Source: Companilactobacillus zhongbaensis (GTDB taxonomy: Bacteria; Bacillota; Bacilli; Lactobacillales; Lactobacillaceae). Taken from it: a DNA stretch of 64,000 bases. Numbering within the stretch: position 1 is the stretch's first letter; each line of letters opens with the position of its first letter. Below the pieces are notes generated by a model. It was not told the origin of the DNA. It saw only the letters and a list, made by a program, of their open reading frames with translations, and searched no databases. A program made the position numbers and the translations under genes. Shown one piece after another: positions 8,441 through 17,249 of the stretch. The stretch covers positions 81,979 through 145,978 of the forward strand of contig NZ_RHOM01000003.1 in the NCBI RefSeq assembly GCF_003946515.1, written 5' to 3'.

Positions 8441-9514
8441 TCAGTTCTCAACTCCGCAGACTTTTTCTAAAGCCTCAATCAGCTGCACGTTTTCCGAATG
8501 TGACTTAACTGCGATACGATAATATCCTGTCGTCAACCCATGATAATTGTCACAGTTACGGATCAATATATCTCGTTGCAGCAATTCATCATACAAATTA
8601 ATTTCTGGACATGACAATAAGTAATAATTAACTGCTGAAGGATACATTTTAATTGGTTTAAGCGATGCTAAATTTTTTTCTAAATAAGCCTTTTCAGCTG
8701 CTAACCAAGTAAAAGTTGCCTGAGAAAAATCTGGATCAGCCAAAACATCAGTCGTGATCCCTGCAGCAAAAGCATTGACCGACCAAGGTTCACAATTTTC
8801 CATCAAGGTATTAACGAATTGATGGTTGGGAAACAAGGCCATTCCCAAGCGCAGACCTGGGATCGCATAAAACTTCGTCAATGATTTGATGATGACTACG
8901 GAGTCATCGTCTTGTAATTCTTGAACGAACGAAAAATTACGCTGATCATCCAAAAAGTCGATAAAGGCCTCGTCGATGATCAGCCAGATGCCATGATGGT
9001 TGCAATAGTTGGCCAATTGGCGCAGTTGATATTTATTCAATAAATCACCGGTTGGATTATTCGGGTTGGCTAGACAAATACAATCGATTGACTGGTGGTC
9101 TTTTAAATAGGAAATAAAATCATTGATTTCTAATTTAAAGTCATTACTTTCAGCCAAATGATACCGATCGATCTGCGAACCATTTTTCAAAAAGGCTCGT
9201 TCGTATTCCGCAAAACTAGGTGCCAAGAGTAAAGCATTTTTCGCTTCGATCGTTTCAATGACGTTGAAGATCAATTCAACTGAGCCATTGCCGACCCAAA
9301 TTTTTTGCGGATCATACTGATAGTATTCTCCTAAATTTTCGCGCAGAGCACGATAAGTTACGTCTGGATAATAAATCAAATCACTGATCGACTTTTTCAA
9401 ATTAGCAATTAATTTATTAGGCATCCCCAAGGGATTAATGTTGGCACTAAAATCGAGGATCTGGCGCTGTCCTGCAAGCTGACGACCGTAACCTCCATGA
9501 TTAAAGTTTGGCAT
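8441..9514 (-). CDS. cobD: L-threonine-O-3-phosphate decarboxylase
   Basis: A 357-residue fold-type I PLP enzyme that decarboxylates L-threonine phosphate to aminopropanol phosphate for CbiB. Seen are HGGYG near the start, LDFSANINPLGMP, the CLANPNNPTGDL segment, IIDEAFIDF and the PLP lysine in SLTKFYAIPGLRLG. The resemblance to histidinol-phosphate aminotransferase is expected of the family; context decides for CobD. PduX, the threonine kinase that would supply its substrate, is not in the window. The gene directly follows the CblT-like gene with no gap. Confidence 0.93.
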   Translation of the reverse strand: MPNFNHGGYGRQLAGQRQILDFSANINPLGMPNKLIANLKKSISDLIYYPDVTYRALRENLGEYYQYDPQKIWVGNGSVELIFNVIETIEAKNALLLAPSFAEYERAFLKNGSQIDRYHLAESNDFKLEINDFISYLKDHQSIDCICLANPNNPTGDLLNKYQLRQLANYCNHHGIWLIIDEAFIDFLDDQRNFSFVQELQDDDSVVIIKSLTKFYAIPGLRLGMALFPNHQFVNTLMENCEPWSVNAFAAGITTDVLADPDFSQATFTWLAAEKAYLEKNLASLKPIKMYPSAVNYYLLSCPEINLYDELLQRDILIRNCDNYHGLTTGYYRIAVKSHSENVQLIEALEKVCGVEN

Positions 9515-10030
9515 TTATTTATCCTCGTTCACAAAATTTTTCAAAAGCTTAGGGAATCGTTTCCTGAGCAAAATATAAACGACTTCAGCCAGGATAATGT
9601 TGATAATTGCCGCAATTGTCAATTGGAAAAAGTAAGCATAAACTAATTGCTTCAAAATTGGATAGAGCAACAATAGTTCTAAGGGCACGTTCAAAATGTA
9701 AGCTACGATATCTGAAACGATAATGTAACCCCACTTTAAGCTACGTTTACCTCTTCTGATAGTGGCGAAAACAATCATCGTGATCATCATGCAAAGTCCG
9801 ATAATCAAATGAACTGGCAATGTAAGTGGAAAACCAGAAAGCAACGCTGAAACTAAGTGGCCGAATAAGCCGATGAAAGCTCCAGCTACTGGTCCTAGTG
9901 CTAAAGCACCGAAGAAAGCTGGGAATGAGTCTAAAGCGACCGAACCCATGATCTTGATGTTCGCTCCCACGATACACAGTGCTAATAAAATAGCTGTTAA
10001 AGTCATTTTTTTAATATTATTGTTGTTCAT
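9515..10030 (-). CDS. cblT: ECF transporter S component, probable alpha-ribazole transporter
   Basis: A 171-residue protein with about five to six predicted membrane helices, typical of energy-coupling-factor substrate-binding subunits. The LDSFPAFFGALALGPVAGAF segment and the GHLVSALLSGFPLTLPVH segment are characteristic of a small S-component group that accompanies CblS in Listeria and Geobacillus. It has no ATPase of its own next to it and may use the ECF module at 11969-14475 or a housekeeping one. Its abutment to cobD and co-occurrence with the kinase CblS support alpha-ribazole as substrate. Specificity is inferred from context. Confidence 0.75.
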   Translation of the reverse strand: MNNNNIKKMTLTAILLALCIVGANIKIMGSVALDSFPAFFGALALGPVAGAFIGLFGHLVSALLSGFPLTLPVHLIIGLCMMITMIVFATIRRGKRSLKWGYIIVSDIVAYILNVPLELLLLYPILKQLVYAYFFQLTIAAIINIILAEVVYILLRKRFPKLLKNFVNEDK

Positions 10031-10050
10031 TAGTTATCCCCATTTACTAA

Positions 10051-10830
10051 TTAATAAGTTTGAATCTTGCGAATATCGCGATAAGTTTGTTGGTTAGCTA
10101 CCATGATATGGTTGACCTTTTGTAAGTTGATGTCATTACCAGAAACGTTACTAATGCGATAGCCTAGGGCTTGGACAAGGACGTTACCAGCAGCAATGTC
10201 CCATGGATTCAAAGTTGCTAAGTAGGCAATATGCTTGCCAGTAATGACTTCAACGAATTCCAATCCGGCTGAACCAATAACTCTGATCCCAGCACTGTTT
10301 TTGGCGATGCGGATCTCTTCAAACGAATTGCGCAAAAATTGACGCCAAGAAACGCCAACTAAACCTTCCTTGAGTGGCTGTTCAACGGCCTTATGCAGTT
10401 TTTCTTGATTGCAGTAAACACCAGTTTCCATGCCACCCCAGTACAATTCGTTATTCATAACATCCATAATACCGGCACACAATGGTTCCCCATCATAATA
10501 AGCGCCGATCATGATGGCAAAACAGTCATGTTTTTTGACTAAGTTAAGCGTGCCATCAATTGGATCAACGAAAAAAACTAGTCCCGAATTGATCTGGCCA
10601 TAGTTTTTCTCAGGCTTTTCTTCACCAATTATCAAAGCATCGGGATAAGCTTGTTGAATGTCTCGATCAAGCATCTTCTCAACTTCATCATCGATACTAG
10701 TTACGAGATCATACTCCCCTGATTTGGTACGAATATCATTGATCGAATTCAAATGCCCGTGGACGTACTTATTCGCCGACAAGATCCACGATGTTAAATT
10801 GTCTAAAACTTCAGTCTCTGCCGGTTTCAT
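10051..10830 (-). CDS. inositol-monophosphatase-family phosphatase in the cobalamin operon
   Basis: A 259-residue protein of the lithium-sensitive phosphatase family. The metal sites are visible: GEEKPEK near residue 69, DPIDGTLNLV near residue 88 and WDIAAG near residue 211. Such enzymes hydrolyse inositol phosphate, fructose bisphosphate or nucleotide phosphates (PAP). The gene overlaps the end of pduV by 20 nt and lies 20 nt before the CblT-like gene, so it belongs to the cob operon. A role in dephosphorylating a corrinoid or ribazole intermediate is possible, but CobC is already present. I do not assign a substrate. Confidence 0.85.
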   Translation of the reverse strand: MKPAETEVLDNLTSWILSANKYVHGHLNSINDIRTKSGEYDLVTSIDDEVEKMLDRDIQQAYPDALIIGEEKPEKNYGQINSGLVFFVDPIDGTLNLVKKHDCFAIMIGAYYDGEPLCAGIMDVMNNELYWGGMETGVYCNQEKLHKAVEQPLKEGLVGVSWRQFLRNSFEEIRIAKNSAGIRVIGSAGLEFVEVITGKHIAYLATLNPWDIAAGNVLVQALGYRISNVSGNDINLQKVNHIMVANQQTYRDIRKIQTY

Positions 10831-11284
10831 TTTTAACGACGTCCTCCTTTAAATAGTCGATCAACTCACCAATCTGGTTTTCTGGTGATGGATCTTCAAT
10901 GTTAGAAATGTAATAAATTTTCGTAGCACCCGCTAAAATCAGCTGTTCTTTAGCAAACTCCAAGTCATCATCATTGCGAGCCAAATCGATCTTAGTTACG
11001 ACTCCGATGGCAGGCTTTAAAAACATCCTAGCGAATCCTGGTGAATAAATTTGGCGCCGATCAGCGACACTTTGCATCATCACGACCACGTCTGAAGCAT
11101 TGGCGGTAACGTTTAAAGCGGAATACATTCGACGGTGTTCGGTGAATTCTCCCGGTGAATCGATCAAATTATTGAAAAATTCGATAGCTTGAGTCTTGTC
11201 GTAATTTTGCTTTTCATGCAACATAACTTGCTTGAAAGTCGTCTTACCACAACCGACAGCACCGACTAAAAAAGCTTTTTTCAT
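10811..11284 (-). CDS. pduV: PduV/EutP-type small GTPase
   Basis: A 157-residue P-loop protein: KKAFLVGAVGCGKTTF carries Walker A, IDSPGEF the switch G3-like DxPG element, and GVVTKIDLA a TKxD base-recognition motif. PduV and EutP associate with microcompartments; in Salmonella PduV binds the shell outside and has been linked to movement or positioning. An ATG at 11302 overlaps the stop of the S-component gene, but the ATG at 11284 has a well spaced GGAG and gives the usual family N-terminus, so I use it. It is separated from the main pdu operon by the ECF genes. Confidence 0.85.
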   Translation of the reverse strand: MKKAFLVGAVGCGKTTFKQVMLHEKQNYDKTQAIEFFNNLIDSPGEFTEHRRMYSALNVTANASDVVVMMQSVADRRQIYSPGFARMFLKPAIGVVTKIDLARNDDDLEFAKEQLILAGATKIYYISNIEDPSPENQIGELIDYLKEDVVKNETGRD

Positions 11285-11298
11285 GTGGATTACTCCAA

Positions 11299-11979
11299 TC
11301 ATTCTAATTGATCGTTAAATAGATCATATTTAACTTTGTATCTTTGGAAGATTTTGATCCACGCTTTTCCTAGTAAAAATATTAACACAGCGGTAAAGGC
11401 CGCATGAGTGAAGTCAAAAGGAACACTGGCGACAATGGCGGCAATAGTACTCTTCATTGTGATTGGCTTAACGAAACCTAAGATAAAGTAAATATCCATG
11501 ATCCAACCGTATAAGAAGCCTGTCGCAAATCCCCAAATGGTCAACAACCAAATGCGGACTTTTTTGTCTGACATCAAGCCGGAAATGATTCCTACAACGC
11601 CTAGAGCAAACATTTGCCATGGTGTCCAAGCACCTTGACCGAAATACATATTTGAAGCTAAAGCAATGATCGTCCCCATTAAAAAGCCGGTTTCAGGTCC
11701 ACTGACGATAGCACCGAGGATCAAAATAAATAGTTCCGGTTTTAATGAAGAAAAGGCGGCTAAAGCAATTCGTCCTGCGACCGCTAAAGCACAAATAATA
11801 GCGATAAATACAACTTCTCGTGAATTTTTTTGAGAGTGATCAAATCTCCAAAAGTAAACTCCCATAGTCACGAATAAAAATACAAATGATAGTAATAAAT
11901 AATTCTTGCTTCCTAATGCATCGAGCAATACTAAAATCACGATCGATGCGACTAATAATAACCATAATCTACGATTCAT
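11299..11979 (-). CDS. ECF transporter S component, probable cobalamin/corrinoid binder
   Basis: A 226-residue membrane protein with two N-terminal hydrophobic segments followed by an ECF S-component-like core (FIAIICALAVAGRIALAAF, then ILGAIVSGPETGFLMG). It is encoded with its own duplicated ATPase and T subunit, all three genes overlapping, so they form one importer. It resembles the CbrT-type proteins predicted or shown to take up cobalamin in Firmicutes, and CbiMN are absent. Its setting between pduV and the ATPase gene supports a corrinoid substrate. The first ATG at 11979 lies inside the end of the ATPase gene, after a GGAGGA box. Confidence 0.8.
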   Translation of the reverse strand: MNRRLWLLLVASIVILVLLDALGSKNYLLLSFVFLFVTMGVYFWRFDHSQKNSREVVFIAIICALAVAGRIALAAFSSLKPELFILILGAIVSGPETGFLMGTIIALASNMYFGQGAWTPWQMFALGVVGIISGLMSDKKVRIWLLTIWGFATGFLYGWIMDIYFILGFVKPITMKSTIAAIVASVPFDFTHAAFTAVLIFLLGKAWIKIFQRYKVKYDLFNDQLE

Positions 11980-13609
11980 TTTTAATGATGTCCTCCCAGA
12001 TCAAGGCTTTAGGGAAATAGTCCCGGCAAGCCTTGTTGATTTCCGTAGTATAAAAGTATTTGTTAGGGAAAAATTTAATTGGTGGTTCAAACTTCCCTAA
12101 ATGACCATCAAACATCAAGGCGACGTAATCGAAATATTGCGTGGAAAATAAAACGTCGTGCGTGTTTGCAATGATAGTCCCGCCATTTTGTTGATATGAA
12201 ACCAATAAATTGGCGACTTTTTGCTTCATATTCGGATCTAATCCTTTAGTAGGTTCGTCGAGAAATAGCAAAGTTGGATCTTTGATCAATCCGATCACTA
12301 GTGCTAAATACTCTTGCTGACCCCCACTTATATCGTAAGGAGAAACATCTTGAATATTTTCTAATTGATAAGTGCTCAAATATTGTTGAATTAATTCATC
12401 AGTCACCTTTTGGTCAGTTTGTTGTAGCTGATAAGAAATCTCTTCTTTGACTGAATCGCCGACGAACAACAACGCCGGATTTTGCGGTAGGACAAACAAT
12501 TGATCAAAAAATTCTTTGCCCATTTTTTTGATGTTTTGACCGTTGATCGAAACGGAACCGTTAAGTGCCGACAACTGCTTAGTCAAAACTTTCAGCAGCG
12601 TCGTTTTACCAACACCGTTTGGACCCAGAATGGCATAAGACTTCCCCTGCTCCAGTTCAAAGTTAATGTCATCCAAAATATTGGGAACGTTGAACTCAAA
12701 ACGGAAGTTCAAACGTTTAACTTGAAAAATGACCTTTGAAGGCTGATCATCCTTGCCAACGTGGTCTCGATAATGCAAATACTCATATTGTTGCGAAACG
12801 ATCTCGCTCAAGCGACGGTTACTCAATGGCAATTTCAAAGTTGGAAAATTTTGGTCCAATTGTTGTTCCAAAAATAGTCGATCAGTTTGAGGAATATATG
12901 CTTGATAATCGACTTTTTCAAACAGCTTGCGAAGTGCCTTATCCGTTGGTAGATCCATTTTGATCTGACCTGATTCGACCAAGATGATCCGATTAACGTA
13001 GTAAACCGCTTGTTCAAGTGAATGCTCGACCAAAACTACAGTAATATTTAGATCACTATTGATCTTCTCGACCATTCGGAAAAACTTCTCCGAGGTGATA
13101 GGGTCAAGTTGTGAAGTCGGTTCATCCAATAGCAAGATCTCCGGATTCAAGATCAAGGCTGTAGCAAGATTAATGATTTGCTTTTGACCACCAGAAAGTT
13201 CTTCTTCTTTAAGATCCATCAAATCGACGATGTCGAAGTAAGTCGCGATCTCAGCAATCTTTGAATGGATCATCTCAGGAGTTGCCCCCATATTTTCTAA
13301 AACGAAATGAAATTCATCGCGAGCAGTTTCCGTCACCATCTGGTTGTCGACAAACTGCGAGATATAGGCGACACGGTTAAAATCATTGTTGTCATCATTA
13401 TTAAACAAAGTTAACTTACCTGCCGTAGCTTTACCTAAAGCTAGCTCCGGCTTCAATTGACGTAATAAGGTACTCTTTCCACTACCTGTTTCACCAATGA
13501 TCAAGGCAAAATCACCTTTGTTGATCGATAAATTGATTCGATCTAACGATATCTTTGTGCTGTTGGAATATTTGAAGCTGTAGTCTTCGAAATGAATGAT
13601 TTCCACCAT
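11969..13609 (-). CDS. ECF transporter duplicated ATP-binding protein
   Basis: A 546-residue protein made of two ABC ATPase domains in tandem. The first has GETGSGKSTLL near residue 40, the signature LSGGQKQIINLA and Walker B ILLLDEPTSQLDP; the second has GPNGVGKTTLLKVL near residue 330, ISGGQQEYLAL and LLFLDEPTKGLDP. It powers the importer formed with the T subunit upstream and the S subunit downstream. The gene starts 67 nt inside the end of the T-subunit gene, an unusually long overlap. Both halves keep catalytic glutamates, so both sites may be active. Confidence 0.92.
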   Translation of the reverse strand: MVEIIHFEDYSFKYSNSTKISLDRINLSINKGDFALIIGETGSGKSTLLRQLKPELALGKATAGKLTLFNNDDNNDFNRVAYISQFVDNQMVTETARDEFHFVLENMGATPEMIHSKIAEIATYFDIVDLMDLKEEELSGGQKQIINLATALILNPEILLLDEPTSQLDPITSEKFFRMVEKINSDLNITVVLVEHSLEQAVYYVNRIILVESGQIKMDLPTDKALRKLFEKVDYQAYIPQTDRLFLEQQLDQNFPTLKLPLSNRRLSEIVSQQYEYLHYRDHVGKDDQPSKVIFQVKRLNFRFEFNVPNILDDINFELEQGKSYAILGPNGVGKTTLLKVLTKQLSALNGSVSINGQNIKKMGKEFFDQLFVLPQNPALLFVGDSVKEEISYQLQQTDQKVTDELIQQYLSTYQLENIQDVSPYDISGGQQEYLALVIGLIKDPTLLFLDEPTKGLDPNMKQKVANLLVSYQQNGGTIIANTHDVLFSTQYFDYVALMFDGHLGKFEPPIKFFPNKYFYTTEINKACRDYFPKALIWEDIIKNES

Positions 13610-14475
13610 AAGTAATGAAACTCTCCTATCAGTATTGGATAAATAATTGCAATGAAATTAAGGAAGATAATGATCCCGATCAACCAAGTAAACCGGAAGT
13701 CAACGTTTCCCGATCCGAAATTAACTTGGCCGATCCCCTTAGTAAGCATAACTAAATTAAAAATAATTGAAATAGTCAAAAATGACCGCATTATGTAGTC
13801 GCTTACTTTGTTGGTCTCATGCACAAAACTTTGTCTTCTTTGATTGTACCCTTTACTGATAAGTGAGTCAGACATGTTCATGAAATTAGAAATCGACTTG
13901 TTTAAGACAATTTCGTTCAAATGCATCGTCTGCTTGATTCGATTAATTCGGCCCTTATCCCTTGTCGGACTTGAGTTTCTGAACTTGTACAACTGACGAA
14001 CATCATTAAAAATATCGATGATTTTAGGGATAAATTTGACCGTCAGCACGAAAATAATGGCTATACTTTTGAAAACATTGGACAAGATTTCGAAAATCAA
14101 TTTTGTGTGCGTCAAGGCATCGTAAATGTAAAATGACCACAAAATGTTCAAAAACGAGATTCCCAAAATAAATCCATTCGTCAGTGACTGAGTTGAGATC
14201 GTAACAAATGGGATTTTCAATAAAACATCCGCCCCATTTTGATTGATAACTAAGTTGAAAAGCAACGTCAACAAGAAAATCAGTCCCGAAGCCTTTAAAA
14301 AACTAACAAATTTCTTTCGTCTGACTAACCAACTCGTAGTTATTAGACAAATAAAAATGTCAATCGTGATATATGGATTATTGAAGATCAACGAAATAAA
14401 GATAACATTCGCTAAATACATCAATAAGGTTAAATTATTTACGCTGAGCGTAAAATTCTTGATCAGTTTATGCAT
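13543..14475 (-). CDS. ECF transporter T component (EcfT/CbiQ family)
   Basis: A 310-residue membrane protein with about six hydrophobic segments and a long cytoplasmic stretch rich in basic residues (NRIKQTMHLNEIVLNKSI, then SDSLISKGYNQRR), where EcfT proteins carry coupling helices that contact the ATPases. It opens the ECF three-gene block and starts about 15 nt after a terminator hairpin. Either the block has a promoter overlapping that hairpin, or the pdu transcript reads through. Placement in a B12 cluster suggests it serves corrinoid uptake. Confidence 0.88.
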   Translation of the reverse strand: MHKLIKNFTLSVNNLTLLMYLANVIFISLIFNNPYITIDIFICLITTSWLVRRKKFVSFLKASGLIFLLTLLFNLVINQNGADVLLKIPFVTISTQSLTNGFILGISFLNILWSFYIYDALTHTKLIFEILSNVFKSIAIIFVLTVKFIPKIIDIFNDVRQLYKFRNSSPTRDKGRINRIKQTMHLNEIVLNKSISNFMNMSDSLISKGYNQRRQSFVHETNKVSDYIMRSFLTISIIFNLVMLTKGIGQVNFGSGNVDFRFTWLIGIIIFLNFIAIIYPILIGEFHYLWWKSFISKTTASNIPTAQRYR

Positions 14476-14490
14476 TAGGCATAATTCCCC

Positions 14491-14528
14491 TTAAAAAAAT
14501 AAAAGGACACACTAAAAGAAGTGTGACC
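14491..14528 (-). terminator. hairpin between pduU and the ECF/cob genes
   Basis: Nine-base arms (GGTCACACT / AGTGTGTCC on the minus strand, one mismatch) with a 6-nt loop, then TTTTATTTTTTT. It would stop or attenuate transcription leaving the pdu operon and so set a lower level for the ECF and cob genes. Confidence 0.75.
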
Positions 14529-14536
14529 ATTTTATC

Positions 14537-14887
14537 CTATGATTTTGTTATTTCAGGGATATCAAACCCTAGTTTCTGATGCAAAGCATCGATACCTTTT
14601 CGCAAGGCAGATTCTACAGCGCTGACATCCCCTGTTAAAACAACCGAACCACTAAAACGGTCGATAAAAGCAATTTTAACATCACCTGATTTACTGGCAA
14701 CATCGGAGATGATCGCAGCTGCTTCAGGAGGCGTTATAGTAATTATACCAATAGAAATATTCGTTTCATCTATCCCAATACTTCTTAATATTTTCGTATT
14801 TGGCATAGCGATCACGTGTGCAAGCGTAATTTGCTTTCCTGGTACTGATTCTTGTATAACTCTTCTCAATCCGTTTTGTTCTGTCAT
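14537..14887 (-). CDS. pduU: PduU/EutS-type microcompartment shell protein
   Basis: A 116-residue circularly permuted BMC-domain protein. The N-terminal VIQESVPGKQITLAHVIAMP segment corresponds to the strand that forms the beta-barrel plug of PduU/EutS hexamers; KSGDVKIAFIDRFSGSVVLTG is the shell core. The ATG at 14887 has a better placed GGA box than the in-frame ATG at 14896. It closes the main pdu operon after pduW. A paralogue with the same layout is encoded at 29208-29561 on the other strand. Confidence 0.92.
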   Translation of the reverse strand: MTEQNGLRRVIQESVPGKQITLAHVIAMPNTKILRSIGIDETNISIGIITITPPEAAAIISDVASKSGDVKIAFIDRFSGSVVLTGDVSAVESALRKGIDALHQKLGFDIPEITKS

Positions 14888-14901
14888 TTTATTCATCCTA
14901 G

Positions 14902-16077
14902 CTAAACTAATCTAAATACATCACGAGCGATAACGATTTCTTCATCAGTTGGGATAACAGCAATATTGACTTTACTATCATCAGCACTGATCACGATCTC
15001 ACTAGTCTCGTTACGACTGTCGTCAATTTCAGCTCCTAGGTAGTGGAAGTTGTCCATGACGGCTTTTCTAATGTTCGCATCGTGTTCACCAACTCCAGCT
15101 GTGAAGACGATCGTATCGACGCCATCCAATTCGGCAATATAAGAACCGATAACCATTTGAATACGGTGAACGTAGGCTTTAATGGCTAACTCAGCTCGAG
15201 CATTGCCCTCTCTGGCTGCTTTTTCAACGTCACGAACATCACTGGATACACCGGAAATTCCGAGTAAACCGGATTTCTTGTTGAGGAGATCTTTGATATC
15301 TTCAGCGTCTAGATCTTCATTTTCCTGAAGGAATGGGATAATTTGTGGATCTAGATCACCTGAACGAGTACCCATGATCAAACCTGCAAGCGGTGTGAAT
15401 CCCATGGAATTGTCGATTGTCTTCCCGTCTTTGATGGCGGAAATACTAGCGCCGTTTCCAAGGTGGCAACTAATGATCTTCGAATCCGCATTAGGGAACA
15501 AGTCTTGAACTCGTTCCGAAATATAAAGATGACTAGGACCATGGAAACCGAAACGCTTGATTCCATATTTCTTGTAATATTCGTAAGGTATAGCATAAAG
15601 ACCATTTTCTGGAGGGATAGTCGAATTAAAGGCGGTATCAAAAACTGCTACTTGAGGGGTCTTAGGCAAAATCTTATCGAAGGCTTTAATGCCTAATAAG
15701 TTGACCGGATTGTGTAATGGTGACAAAGCAGAGAGCTTATCGATGGTTTTCTCTACGTCGTCATTAACGATGACGGACTTTTCATACTTTTCGCCACCAT
15801 TGGAAATTCGGTGCCCAACACCTTTGATCTCATCAAGATCAGCAACAATCTTGTTGTCGACCAAACCATTAATAACTAATTGAACAGCCTTATTGTGATC
15901 TGGGACATCTAATTCTTGATGTTTCTTTTGATCACCAAAAGCAATATCAAAGACAGCATCGGAAAAACCGATTCGATAGACTTGGCCTTTGGCAATCAAG
16001 TTTTCCTCGGGCATTTCGAACAATTTAAATTTTAAAGATGAACTCCCAGAATTTATTGCTAAAATTTTTGATACCAT
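14902..16077 (-). CDS. pduW: acetate/propionate kinase of the pdu operon
   Basis: A 391-residue ASKHA-fold kinase that makes ATP from propionyl phosphate (or acetyl phosphate) and ADP. Seen are KILAINSGSSSLKFKLF at the N-terminus, RFGFHGPSHLYIS, HLGNGASISAIKDG, GFTPLAGLIMGTRSGDLDP and FTAGVGEH. It completes the oxidative branch after PduP and PduL. A GTG at 16083 is also possible; the ATG at 16077 is preferred. Context rather than sequence separates it from a housekeeping AckA. Confidence 0.92.
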   Translation of the reverse strand: MVSKILAINSGSSSLKFKLFEMPEENLIAKGQVYRIGFSDAVFDIAFGDQKKHQELDVPDHNKAVQLVINGLVDNKIVADLDEIKGVGHRISNGGEKYEKSVIVNDDVEKTIDKLSALSPLHNPVNLLGIKAFDKILPKTPQVAVFDTAFNSTIPPENGLYAIPYEYYKKYGIKRFGFHGPSHLYISERVQDLFPNADSKIISCHLGNGASISAIKDGKTIDNSMGFTPLAGLIMGTRSGDLDPQIIPFLQENEDLDAEDIKDLLNKKSGLLGISGVSSDVRDVEKAAREGNARAELAIKAYVHRIQMVIGSYIAELDGVDTIVFTAGVGEHDANIRKAVMDNFHYLGAEIDDSRNETSEIVISADDSKVNIAVIPTDEEIVIARDVFRLV

Positions 16078-16105
16078 AATCACCCATCCACTTCTAAATA
16101 TTTAA

Positions 16106-17233
16106 CTAACCAATAACTTTTTCATAAACAGCACGAAGATCATCATCGCTAGGTACAACAGGGTTACCTGGGAAGGTAGCATCCTTTTTAGCGTATTCGA
16201 TCACACGGTCTGTTTCTTTGACTGCTTCATTACGATCAACACCAAAGGCACGCAATGATTTTGGACAATTCATTTCTTGCATCATTTGGTGGATCGTTCT
16301 TTCGATCTTACGAACAGCCACTTTGTCGCCAACTGATTTGCCAACTAAGCCACATTTGCGTGCGGCAGCAGCGTATTTCTTCAAAGCAACTTCGTCATGC
16401 TCAGCGTTGTATTCAACGACATAAGGTAATGTCATCGCACAAGCTAACCCATGTGGCATGTGGAAAATTGCTCCAAGTTGATGCGCAATCGCGTGACAAA
16501 ATCCAAGACCAGCGGCATTAAAGGCCATACCAGCAGCTGTGGAAGCTTCGTGGACTGTCTTTCTTAGTTCATAATTTTGAGGCTGCTTCATGACAACTTC
16601 GACTAGATCGTCAAAGATGACACTCATAGCTTTTTCAGAAAATGCTTCTGTAAACAAATTACTATCTTTAGCAACTAATGATTCTAAGGCGTGAGTCAAA
16701 ACGTCCAAGCCTGAAAAAGCCGAGACAGAGGCTGGCGCACTCATTACTAACTCAGGGAAAAGAATCGAGATGTCAGGTGTTAAGTAATCATCCATAATTG
16801 GAAACTTAACGTTGTTCTTATCGTCAGTAATTACCGCTGTATTAGTAACTTCTGAACCTGTACCACTAGTTGTTGGGATACCGATGAAACATGCAACTTT
16901 AGTGTTGGCTACTTTTTCACCGAAGAAACGAATTGCTTTAGCTGTATCGATGGCTGAACCACCACCGACTGCGATCATGATCGTAGGCTTAACTTTTTCA
17001 AATACTTGCACACCAGCAATAATGTTGGTTAGTGGAGGATTTGGCTTAACATCTGAAAAGACCTCGACATGATTATTGGCATGAACGTGACTTCTGATTT
17101 TGTTCAACTCATCGCTACCATCAAGAAATGGATCACAAACCATAAGGATTGTTTGATCTTTAATGGCATCGAGTGTGTCGAGACTGTCCTTACCAGAAAT
17201 AATATGTGGTTTTAAACTAAAATCTACTACCAT
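16106..17233 (-). CDS. pduQ: 1-propanol dehydrogenase, iron-dependent alcohol dehydrogenase
   Basis: A 375-residue group III alcohol dehydrogenase that reduces propionaldehyde to 1-propanol, or 3-hydroxypropionaldehyde to 1,3-propanediol, with NADH and so recycles NAD+ in the microcompartment. AVGGGSAIDTAKAI is the nucleotide-binding stretch; iron ligands are expected in SGLDVLTHALES and in FCHAIAHQLGAIFHMPHGLAC. Length matches PduQ. It lies between pduP and pduW, 16 nt downstream of pduP. Confidence 0.94.
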   Translation of the reverse strand: MVVDFSLKPHIISGKDSLDTLDAIKDQTILMVCDPFLDGSDELNKIRSHVHANNHVEVFSDVKPNPPLTNIIAGVQVFEKVKPTIMIAVGGGSAIDTAKAIRFFGEKVANTKVACFIGIPTTSGTGSEVTNTAVITDDKNNVKFPIMDDYLTPDISILFPELVMSAPASVSAFSGLDVLTHALESLVAKDSNLFTEAFSEKAMSVIFDDLVEVVMKQPQNYELRKTVHEASTAAGMAFNAAGLGFCHAIAHQLGAIFHMPHGLACAMTLPYVVEYNAEHDEVALKKYAAAARKCGLVGKSVGDKVAVRKIERTIHQMMQEMNCPKSLRAFGVDRNEAVKETDRVIEYAKKDATFPGNPVVPSDDDLRAVYEKVIG

Positions 17234-17249
17234 TATTTACACTTCCTTA

